The notes under the pieces were generated by a model. The model searched no databases, had not been told where the DNA came from, and saw only the letters and a program-made list of their open reading frames with translations. Shown here in pieces: positions 1-5,522 of a DNA stretch of 5,522 bases. Made by a program: the position numbers and the translations under genes. The DNA lies in assembly GCA_027024625.1 (NCBI GenBank), contig JALVRY010000184.1, positions 1-5,522 on the forward strand, in the 5' to 3' direction. Numbering within the stretch: the stretch's first letter is position 1; each line of letters begins with the position of its first letter. The stretch comes from Thiotrichaceae bacterium. Its GTDB lineage: Bacteria > Pseudomonadota > Gammaproteobacteria > Thiotrichales > Thiotrichaceae.

Positions 1-220
1 GCCATGTCTTTTTCAAATAGTTATATTGATTATTAAGCCCTTTATAAGTTGCTGTATTTTTCTTAATACACTGCTTATCTAAAGAAAAAAGCCCTTGCTT
101 CATTTGACAGTTATTAAAAACTTCAGAGGCAGAATGGGAGTAGCTTGACTGAGAAATAGCCCCTGTCGCACTGAATAATAACCCGCAAGACAATAGACAA
201 ACAATTGTTTGTTTTAACAT
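1..220 (-). CDS. Secreted small protein, 5' part only (runs off left edge)
   Basis: This is an open frame of 73 codons from an ATG at 220 to the window edge, with no stop. Residues 1-21 form a typical Sec signal peptide: a Lys near the start, a hydrophobic core around residues 5-17, then the small residues SATGA before a likely signal peptidase I cut near residue 21. The mature part is polar, with two cysteines (C38 and C51) and Asp48, Asn and Tyr-rich sequence ending in a Lys-rich stretch. The spacing of C38, D48, C51 and the later Y residues faintly recalls the LprI/DUF1311 family of small secreted proteins, but this is a guess from a fragment. A Shine-Dalgarno-like AAGGGTG six bases before the ATG supports this start. 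The gene lies downstream of a terminator, so it probably has its own promoter in the roughly 120 bp upstream. A lipoprotein reading (LLSC at 9-12) is unlikely because the hydrophobic core would be too short. Confidence 0.72.
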   Translation of the reverse strand, partial: MLKQTIVCLLSCGLLFSATGAISQSSYSHSASEVFNNCQMKQGLFSLDKQCIKKNTATYKGLNNQYNYLKKTW

Positions 221-226
221 AGATAA

Positions 227-233
227 CACCCTT
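227..233 (-). promoter_or_regulatory. Ribosome-binding site of the left-edge secreted-protein gene
   Basis: Read on the minus strand this is AAGGGTG, six bases before the ATG at 220. It is the reason for choosing that frame over the overlapping frame that starts at 344. The 344 frame has no comparable site and gives a protein without a coherent signal peptide. Confidence 0.6.
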
Positions 234-257
234 ATTTTTATTATTATTATTTTTATT
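232..257. repeat. Low-complexity AT tract with (TTA)4 and an 11-bp direct repeat
   Basis: TTATTTTTATT occurs perfectly at 232-242 and 247-257, with four TTA units at 238-249 between and overlapping them. The tract lies just upstream of the ribosome-binding site of the left-edge gene, so it probably falls in its 5' untranslated leader. It may simply be an A/T-rich, unstructured leader that keeps the start accessible. No function is shown. Confidence 0.5.
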
Positions 258-345
258 CATTATCTCTTGAAGAAGAGCTAATGTGGGAATCCCATTATGA
301 CAAAATAATAAGCAATATGGTGTTTTTACAGATAAAACGGGCATA

Positions 346-374
346 AAAAAACCATCCGATATTGATGGTTTTTT
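346..374 (-). terminator. Rho-independent terminator after the 302-residue lipoprotein gene
   Basis: An 11-bp perfect inverted repeat pairs 346-356 (AAAAAACCATC) with 364-374 (GATGGTTTTTT) across a 7-base loop. The stem has a CCATC/GATGG core and ends in six T on either strand, so it could work in both directions. It starts 26 bp beyond the stop codon of the lipoprotein gene and separates that gene from the left-edge secreted-protein gene. Confidence 0.85.
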
Positions 375-399
375 GTCAATTTACGTCATATATGCAATT

Positions 400-1308
400 T
401 TAAGGGGCTCGATAAGTATTAGTACGATTTCTCCAGCCAGGCAACCATCGCTCTTCACCCCTACGAGGCGCATTTCTCACACGACGCACTAATATTTGAT
501 AGGCTGAATCAGCAAATGCATTCAATGCTCCAATACCTGGGCGACTAGGACGCATATTTTCTAATACTTGAAGAATTCCCCAGTTTTGTCCATTATAACC
601 ACCATTACGACTCAGACCTTCACCCTTAAAGTTGATATAGTCAATTAATGGATACCACCCTCCACGTGTATTTGCTAAGGCATTAATATTTTGTATTACT
701 TTATTTTTGAGGCTTGGATGGGCTGCTTTTACTATTCTTGGTAATGCTTGTTTTGCACGATTAACAATATACTCTGCTTGCAAACCACGGGTACGATATA
801 GATATTGTTCAAGCTCTTTAATCTGTGGTGTGTGTTTTACACGGAACAATGTCTGTCGAGAAAACCATGGTGCGCCACGTGCGGCAGCAAATTGCACCCA
901 TGCAGGAGGCGGTGAACCTCGTTGAGTCATATAATTGAGCACTTGTGGAAAAGTATTACCATGTCGTTGCGCCCGACCAGCAGGATACCACGTAAAATGA
1001 GCGATCCCCATTGATGCAAAATCTTCACCTACATTCCAATGTACTGTCTTTGATATTTGTCCACCAGTCTCATTTCTAAATATCTTCTCACCTGTAACAC
1101 GCAGCTCTTCAGCGGTGGGGGTTCTATGGGCTAACTGTTGTGGTGGTCTGTGAGGTTGTTGTGGAGTTTGAGACGGAAGAACATCATAATCTGCTGATGG
1201 CAAAGCAACAGGTGGCTGTGCCTCAGGGTAAATACCTGTTTGCGTTGAACAAGCGCTTATCCCCCAGCACACCCATAAAAAAATGCTGCTATGGATCATT
1301 TTTTTCAT
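400..1308 (-). CDS. Unnamed outer-membrane lipoprotein, possible lysozyme-like domain
   Basis: The 302-residue product starts with a lipoprotein signal peptide: KK at residues 2-3, a hydrophobic core, and the lipobox I-S-A-C with C20 as the lipidated residue. There is no Asp after the Cys, so outer-membrane sorting is expected. Residues 24-63 are a Pro/Gln-rich linker. The remainder is a compact domain with conserved-looking blocks: IFRNETGG (77-83), HWN-GEDF (90-97), GIAHFTWYP (101-109), GGWYPLIDYINFKGEG (216-231), NWGILQVLENM (242-252) and WLPGWRNR (288-295). I recall similar unnamed gammaproteobacterial proteins with a GIGHF-WYP block, but I know no assigned function. The E80 to GIAH104 layout resembles the E...T-x-GIGH catalytic region of phage-type (GH24) lysozymes, and the downstream position next to a lytic transglycosylase fits a peptidoglycan role. 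Both points are inference. An AGGGAG site 8 bases before the ATG at 1308 supports the start. The gene probably has its own promoter and ends at the hairpin at 346-374. Confidence 0.85.
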   Translation of the reverse strand: MKKMIHSSIFLWVCWGISACSTQTGIYPEAQPPVALPSADYDVLPSQTPQQPHRPPQQLAHRTPTAEELRVTGEKIFRNETGGQISKTVHWNVGEDFASMGIAHFTWYPAGRAQRHGNTFPQVLNYMTQRGSPPPAWVQFAAARGAPWFSRQTLFRVKHTPQIKELEQYLYRTRGLQAEYIVNRAKQALPRIVKAAHPSLKNKVIQNINALANTRGGWYPLIDYINFKGEGLSRNGGYNGQNWGILQVLENMRPSRPGIGALNAFADSAYQILVRRVRNAPRRGEERWLPGWRNRTNTYRAP

Positions 1309-1316
1309 ATATTGTT

Positions 1317-1322
1317 CTCCCT
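1317..1322 (-). promoter_or_regulatory. Ribosome-binding site of the lipoprotein gene
   Basis: The minus strand reads AGGGAG, 8 bases before the ATG at 1308. This favours that start over the internal Met4, which would also shorten the positively charged start of the signal peptide. Confidence 0.65.
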
Positions 1323-1349
1323 AAAGCAAAGTTAGGAATAAGAAAAGCT

Positions 1350-1382
1350 ATAAATATTCTTTAAATATTCCTTAAAATTTTT
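1350..1382. repeat. Three degenerate 11-bp direct repeats upstream of the lipoprotein gene
   Basis: The units are ATAAATATTCT (1350-1360), TTAAATATTCC (1361-1371) and TTAAAATTTTT (1372-1382). The first two share a perfect TAAATATTC (1351-1359 and 1362-1370) at an 11-bp period, about one helical turn. The array lies between the candidate promoter at 1397-1424 and the lipoprotein start. It could be a repressor site or a curved AT-rich tract. In such AT-rich DNA chance is also possible. Confidence 0.4.
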
Positions 1383-1396
1383 CTATAAATAAAATA

Positions 1397-1424
1397 GTTA
1401 TAAATATAGAAAAAAGGATAACAA
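1397..1424 (-). promoter_or_regulatory. Candidate sigma70-type promoter for the lipoprotein gene
   Basis: On the minus strand a -35-like TTGTTA (1419-1424, 4 of 6 consensus bases) and a -10-like TATAAC (1397-1402, 5 of 6) are separated by 16 bp. Transcription would start near 1390, giving a leader of about 80 bases. The region is very AT-rich, so a chance match is quite possible. The gap between the transglycosylase stop and the lipoprotein ATG is long enough (121 bp) to hold a separate promoter. Confidence 0.35.
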
Positions 1425-1429
1425 AAAGG

Positions 1430-2821
1430 CTATCGAAGCAACTCCAAGATCTGCTTGTTAACATAACCATCAGCAGGCCAGCCCTTATCCTTCTGCCAAG
1501 ATCTCAAGGCTTGGCGCGTATTAGGACCAATTTTACCGTCAACCTCACCAACATCATAACCTAAACCAGACAAAAGGGATTGTAAGTCTTTATTTTCATT
1601 AAAACTTAAAGGCATATCATTACGTGGCCATTCTGTAATAATTTCTTTACCACCACGAATACGATCACCAAGATAGGCGACTGCTAACGCATAGCTATCA
1701 GCATTATTATATTGTTTAATCGTCAAAAAATTACGAAATACCAGAAAAACAGGACCTTTATGCCCAGCAGGTAAAAAAAGACGTGCTTCTTTTTTATCAA
1801 GACGATCCAAAGGACTACCATCTATGTAAGTAATACCTGCTTTTTCCCATTCAGCCATCGTTAACCATGTTGATGGGTCCGTAAGTTCCCAATTCATTAC
1901 ATTAGGTAACTTTACTTCTATGCCCCAAGGTTGATTTCGTTGCCAACCTGATTTTTCCAAATAGTTAGCTGTTGAAGCAAAAACATCGTTCAAACTATTC
2001 CATAAATCACGCCGTGAATCCCCATCAAAACTAACTGCAAAGTTCTCATAAGTTGATGGCATAAATTGTGTATGCCCCATTGCTCCTGCCCATGAGCCAA
2101 TCATTTTTTCTGCACTAATATCGCCCTGCTGAATAATTTTCAATGCTGAGATAAGTTCACGACGATAAAAAGCTTTACGTTCACTCGCATAAGCAAGTGT
2201 TGCTAATGAACGTAACACATTATTATTACCAAAATTTGAGCCATATCCTGTCTCAAGCCCCCAAATAGCAACGATATATTCAGGTTGAACACCGTATTTT
2301 GTTTCTACTTTTTTAAGTAATTTATGGTGACGAGCAAGTAACTTTCGCCCTTGCAGAACACGCTTTGCTGAAACAGCGGTATCTAAATACTTCCATATGG
2401 GTTTAGTAAATTCAGGCTGCTTTGTAATCAATGCCAACACATCATCATTCACGATCAAAGGAACAAATATTGTATCCATGGTATTTCGCTCAATACCATG
2501 TGCATACGCATAAAAGGAGAATCTTTTTTTCCATTCAATGAAGCTAAGTTCTGGCGCTTCCAATGCCTGAATCAGGAGTGCATCTTCAATAGATGGCTTA
2601 CCATTTTTCTTATTATTGTCATTATTACTAACGGAAGTTCCTTTTTCTGCCATGGTAGAAGAAGGAATGATATCATCTGTTGCAATCAACCTCTGTTGTT
2701 CTAACTCGAACGTTTTTGTAGCATCAGAATTTTTTTGTGTAGCCGATCCCCAGATCAATACCCCCGCTATTATTACAAAAAATAAAATTAACAAATATCG
2801 TTTTGTACCCGCTACTATCAT
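1430..2821 (-). CDS. Membrane-anchored lytic murein transglycosylase, MltB/SLT2 (GH103) type, with peptidoglycan-binding domain
   Basis: This periplasmic enzyme is expected to cleave the MurNAc-GlcNAc bond of peptidoglycan, forming 1,6-anhydro-MurNAc ends. In the 463-residue product, residues 8-25 form one hydrophobic segment after basic residues, read as an uncleaved signal anchor. There is no lipobox Cys, unlike E. coli MltB. A polar linker (26-75) leads to the SLT2 catalytic domain (about 77-390). E190 in IWGLETGYGS is the expected catalytic acid. WAGAMGHTQFMPSTY (244-258), DGDSRRDLWNS (266-276) and ADSYALAVAYLGDRI (374-388) are family blocks. Residues 408-462 match a PG_binding_1 domain (LQSLLSGLGY, VDGKIGPNTRQALRSWQ). 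The ATG at 2821 overlaps the lptE stop as ATGA. The ribosome-binding site is weak, so translation is probably coupled to lptE. The domain layout is closer to the Pseudomonas SltB-type enzymes than to E. coli MltB, so I give no symbol. The enzyme class is well supported; the exact orthologue is not. Confidence 0.95.
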   Translation of the reverse strand: MIVAGTKRYLLILFFVIIAGVLIWGSATQKNSDATKTFELEQQRLIATDDIIPSSTMAEKGTSVSNNDNNKKNGKPSIEDALLIQALEAPELSFIEWKKRFSFYAYAHGIERNTMDTIFVPLIVNDDVLALITKQPEFTKPIWKYLDTAVSAKRVLQGRKLLARHHKLLKKVETKYGVQPEYIVAIWGLETGYGSNFGNNNVLRSLATLAYASERKAFYRRELISALKIIQQGDISAEKMIGSWAGAMGHTQFMPSTYENFAVSFDGDSRRDLWNSLNDVFASTANYLEKSGWQRNQPWGIEVKLPNVMNWELTDPSTWLTMAEWEKAGITYIDGSPLDRLDKKEARLFLPAGHKGPVFLVFRNFLTIKQYNNADSYALAVAYLGDRIRGGKEIITEWPRNDMPLSFNENKDLQSLLSGLGYDVGEVDGKIGPNTRQALRSWQKDKGWPADGYVNKQILELLR

Positions 2822-3360
2822 CTCGTATTTTCCGCTTCCGGATGTCCATATCGCAATCTTATAAGTACTTGTCGAGCAAGATCATCACGTAAGTCTTCAC
2901 GGATCAAACGCTCCTCTTCAGTTTTCCCTAGTACAAATTCTGAGTCATATATCTGCGTTTTATCAACTTGCAGACGTTGCTTTGGTAGTAATATTCCCCC
3001 ATCTTTTGCCCTTACTTCATAATCAAGTCTAGTAAATATCAAAAATTCTCTTACTTCCCTATTTTTGCCGTAACCAACCACTCGTTTACCTTCTTGGTAA
3101 TTAGTGATATACAACAGTGATTCCTCTTGATGATCGGCACTTGGTATCAAGCGTAATTCATTACCTGTATTTTCAAATGCTTTACGTAACGCTAATGTAA
3201 AAGCACTATCAATGGCAAGCCCTTGAAGCATCATCGTTTGAAATACAACAGGGAGATCAGCCTTCCCTCGAAGATGAAAATTCCCCCCTGTACACGCTGA
3301 AAGCAAGGGAATAGCAGTTAAACAAGCCATTACTAGCCACCTTGCATATCTACTTTTCAT
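2818..3360 (-). CDS. lptE: LPS-assembly lipoprotein LptE
   Basis: LptE is the outer-membrane lipoprotein that plugs the LptD barrel and helps insert lipopolysaccharide into the outer leaflet. The 180-residue product is of normal family length. Residues 1-22 are a signal peptide ending in the lipobox L-S-A-C, with C23 lipidated. It is followed by the family's characteristic GNFHLRG (26-32; usually GFHLRG). The rest follows the LptE pattern: a short beta strand with MLQGL (44-48), the strand region REFLIFTRLDYEV (104-116), GGILLPKQRLQVDKTQIYDS (121-140), and a C-terminal helix with EEERLIREDLRDDLARQVLIRLR (148-170). A GAGGG site four bases before the ATG overlaps the leuS stop codon, and the genes are 8 bp apart, so leuS and lptE are almost certainly one transcript, as in most gammaproteobacteria. 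The 3' end overlaps the transglycosylase start by 4 bp. Holliday-type neighbours such as holA, normally next, are not present here. Confidence 0.95.
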   Translation of the reverse strand: MKSRYARWLVMACLTAIPLLSACTGGNFHLRGKADLPVVFQTMMLQGLAIDSAFTLALRKAFENTGNELRLIPSADHQEESLLYITNYQEGKRVVGYGKNREVREFLIFTRLDYEVRAKDGGILLPKQRLQVDKTQIYDSEFVLGKTEEERLIREDLRDDLARQVLIRLRYGHPEAENTR

Positions 3361-3368
3361 TATACCCT

Positions 3369-5522
3369 CTAATTTGCCACAATGTTAACTAAACGCTTCG
3401 GAACAACGATGACTTTACGTACTGTTTTTTCAGCAATAAAACGAATGACATTTTCATTGCTCTGTGCCAATTGTTTAATCTGTGACTCATCTGCATCAGC
3501 AGGTATTTTTATCTTAGCACGCACTTTACCATTTACTTGTACGACCATATGAATCACATTTTGTTCAAGAGCAGCCTCGTCAACCTGTGGCCAAGAACTA
3601 TTGATAATAAGTTTATCATGCCCTAACATTTGCCATAAATGTTGACAGATATGAGGAGCAATAGGTGAAAGCATTAATAAGATACCTTCAATTCCCTCAC
3701 GCAATACTTTGCGCTCCTTTTCATTTTTTGTGACAAATTTATTTAGCTCATTCAGTAACTCCATATTTGCAGCAATAACGGTATTAAAGGTAAAACGACG
3801 ACTCATATCATCACTAACTTTTTTAATTGTTAAATGTAATTTTCGCCGTATGTCTTTAGCGTGAGCAGATAATGCAGCATGATCACCCACTGCCTGCATT
3901 CCCTTATTACTGACAGCAGCATCAGTTTTAGTCTGTGTAACCTCCTGTGTAATATAGGTATATACCAAACGCCATAAACGATTAAGAAAACGTTGTGCGC
4001 CTTCTACACCTGAATCAGACCACTCCATACTTTGATCAGGTGGTGCAGCAAACATAGAAAATAAACGCAACGTATCAGAACCATAACGTTCAATCATAAG
4101 TTCTGGATCAATACCATTGTTTTTCGATTTAGACATCTTACTAATGCCAGCAGAAACGACTTTTTCACCTGTTTTCTTTAATGTAACACTTGATACTTGA
4201 CCTTTTGCATCTTTCTCAATAACAAGATCAGTCAATGCTTGCCATTCTTTTACGCCTGAGTCACTTTCTTTATAATAGCTTTCTGCCAATACCATGCCTT
4301 GTGTTAGCAAATGGGTAAAAGGTTCATCACCAGAAACAAGACCTTCGTCACGCATGAGTTTATGGAAATAACGCGCATAGAGTAAATGTAAAATAGCATG
4401 CTCTATGCCACCAATATATTGATCAACAGGTAACCAGTAATCAGCACGTTGCTTATCAAGCATCGCATTATCACTATCAACACTGCTATAACGCGCGTAA
4501 TACCATGATGACTCAAAAAAAGTATCAAACGTATCTGTTTCACGAGTTGCAGGCTGACCACAACTTGGACACGTTGTTTGATAAAACTCTGGCATTTTTT
4601 TAATCGGTGAAGACCCCGATTCATCAAAAACAACATCCTCAGGCAATATCACGGGTAAATCTTTTTCAGGCACAGCAACAACACCACAATCATCACAATG
4701 AATAATGGGAATGGGACATCCCCAATAACGCTGTCTAGAAACACCCCAATCGCGCAAACGATAGTTAACGGTCTTTTTTCCACGTTGTTGGCGAGTTAGT
4801 TCATCAGCAATCGCATCAAATGCCGCAGCTGAACGTAAACCTGTAAACGCTGCTGAATCGACTAAAATACCCTTGTCAGTAAAGGCAGCTTTTGCTATAT
4901 CAACCTTATCACGCACAGCAGGGTCAGTCGCTGTTATCACTTGTTTAATGGGAATCGCATACTTATGAGCAAACTCCCAATCACGTTGATCATGTGCAGG
5001 CACAGCCATAACCGCACCAGAGCCATAGGACATCAATACAAAATTAGCAACCCATATAGGCACACTTTCTCCTGTCAATGGATGAATAGCCATCATTCCC
5101 GTTGCCATACCTTTCTTTTCCATCGTCGCCATTTCAGCTTCGGCAACTTTGACGTGCTTACACTCATCAATAAAAGCATTAAGTGCTGTATTTCCAATGG
5201 CTGCTTGTGTTGCCAAAGGGTGTTGGGGAGCAACAGCAACGTAAGTAACCCCCATTAAGGTATCAGGACGTGTGGTGAAAACCTCTAATACTTCTGCTGA
5301 GTCTTCAACCCCAAAGACAATTTCAACACCTTCTGAACGACCAATCCAATTTTCCTGCATGGTTGCAACTTGCTTTGGCCATCCTTTAAGATCACTCAAT
5401 GAGGTCAATAACTCATCAGCATAATCGGTAATTTTTAAAAACCATTGATCAATTTCACGCTGCTCAACTAAGGCATCAGAGCGCCAACCACGTCCATCAA
5501 TCACTTGCTCATTAGCCAGCAC
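3369..5522 (-). CDS. leuS: Leucyl-tRNA synthetase, 5' end beyond the right edge
   Basis: This class I synthetase charges tRNA-Leu with leucine using ATP, and hydrolyses mischarged tRNA in its CP1 editing domain. The 717 residues visible lack roughly the first 164 compared with E. coli LeuRS (recalled numbering), including the HIGH-type motif. The frame is open at the edge; the GTG at 5522 is an internal Val codon, not a start. Seen in order: WIGRSEG (59-65); the editing domain with threonine-rich TTRPDT (83-88) and AHDQRD (176-181), whose D181 corresponds to the E. coli editing Asp345; [11 protein letters not shown] (258-268); a zinc module with C276/C279 and C318/C321; [18 protein letters not shown] (328-345); [19 protein letters not shown] (370-388); KMSKS (462-466); the anticodon-binding helical domain (about 500-640); and the C-terminal [12 protein letters not shown] (660-671) domain. 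No frameshift or missing key residue is visible. The stop is TAG at 3369-3371. Confidence 0.98.
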   Translation of the reverse strand: MLANEQVIDGRGWRSDALVEQREIDQWFLKITDYADELLTSLSDLKGWPKQVATMQENWIGRSEGVEIVFGVEDSAEVLEVFTTRPDTLMGVTYVAVAPQHPLATQAAIGNTALNAFIDECKHVKVAEAEMATMEKKGMATGMMAIHPLTGESVPIWVANFVLMSYGSGAVMAVPAHDQRDWEFAHKYAIPIKQVITATDPAVRDKVDIAKAAFTDKGILVDSAAFTGLRSAAAFDAIADELTRQQRGKKTVNYRLRDWGVSRQRYWGCPIPIIHCDDCGVVAVPEKDLPVILPEDVVFDESGSSPIKKMPEFYQTTCPSCGQPATRETDTFDTFFESSWYYARYSSVDSDNAMLDKQRADYWLPVDQYIGGIEHAILHLLYARYFHKLMRDEGLVSGDEPFTHLLTQGMVLAESYYKESDSGVKEWQALTDLVIEKDAKGQVSSVTLKKTGEKVVSAGISKMSKSKNNGIDPELMIERYGSDTLRLFSMFAAPPDQSMEWSDSGVEGAQRFLNRLWRLVYTYITQEVTQTKTDAAVSNKGMQAVGDHAALSAHAKDIRRKLHLTIKKVSDDMSRRFTFNTVIAANMELLNELNKFVTKNEKERKVLREGIEGILLMLSPIAPHICQHLWQMLGHDKLIINSSWPQVDEAALEQNVIHMVVQVNGKVRAKIKIPADADESQIKQLAQSNENVIRFIAEKTVRKVIVVPKRLVNIVAN

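Noticed and set aside
264..277. CTCTT-GAAG-AAGAG inverted repeat upstream of the left-edge gene
   Set aside because: It has only 5-bp arms with a 4-base loop and no T-run or promoter context; this is too short to call a site.
123..344. Minus-strand open frame of 73 residues starting at 344
   Set aside because: It overlaps in another phase the better-supported secreted-protein frame from 220. Its start lies at the edge of the terminator hairpin, it has no ribosome-binding site, and its product lacks a coherent domain or signal peptide.
707..925. Plus-strand open frame inside the lipoprotein gene
   Set aside because: It is antisense to a gene with a clear lipobox and domain blocks, and its product has no recognisable features.
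1140..1364. Plus-strand open frame across the lipoprotein gene start
   Set aside because: It is antisense to the signal-peptide region and linker of the lipoprotein and covers its start signals; it looks like a by-product of the Pro/Gln-rich codons.
2498..2864. Two overlapping plus-strand open frames antisense to the transglycosylase N-terminus
   Set aside because: They mirror the hydrophobic anchor and linker of the real gene. There is no independent start signal or family match.
4403..4636. Minus-strand open frame inside leuS in another phase
   Set aside because: The leuS frame is continuous and carries conserved motifs here; this frame is a shadow.
4941..5258. Plus-strand 105-residue open frame antisense to the LeuRS editing domain
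   Set aside because: The His- and Ser-rich product is antisense to conserved editing-domain codons and has no family resemblance.
5520..5522. GTG at the right edge as the start of leuS
   Set aside because: LeuRS continues upstream in the family: the catalytic HIGH-type motif is missing and [10 protein letters not shown] is an internal block, so this codon is an internal Val and the gene is cut by the window.

Overview
The window comes from an AT-rich gammaproteobacterium. The support for this is the leuS-lptE gene order, an LptE-type lipoprotein of the outer-membrane LPS translocon, and signal peptides and lipoboxes of Gram-negative type. No genus can be named from the sequence. All real genes lie on the minus strand, so the window reads from right to left.

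Right to left: the 3' five-sixths or so of leuS (leucyl-tRNA synthetase) enters from the right edge. It is followed after 8 bp by lptE (LPS-assembly lipoprotein). lptE overlaps by 4 bp (ATGA) with a gene for a membrane-anchored GH103/SLT2 (MltB-type) lytic murein transglycosylase that carries a C-terminal peptidoglycan-binding domain. These three genes look like one co-transcribed unit. A 121-bp AT-rich gap follows, with a candidate sigma70-type promoter and an 11-bp periodic repeat. Next is a gene for an unnamed conserved-looking lipoprotein of 302 residues. It ends just before a clear hairpin terminator. At the left edge is the 5' part of a small secreted-protein gene that runs off the window. 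It has a signal peptide and a good ribosome-binding site, and I derived it by translating the minus strand directly.

Functionally, apart from leuS this is a cell-envelope block: LPS export (lptE), peptidoglycan cleavage (the transglycosylase), an outer-membrane lipoprotein with possible lysozyme-like sequence features, and a secreted small protein. The usual gammaproteobacterial order leuS-lptE-holA is altered here, because the transglycosylase sits directly where holA is normally found.

I see no mobile element, CRISPR array, tRNA or rRNA, and nothing that clearly marks a new system. The most interesting items are the unnamed lipoprotein with its E...GIAH-type motif and the missing holA.
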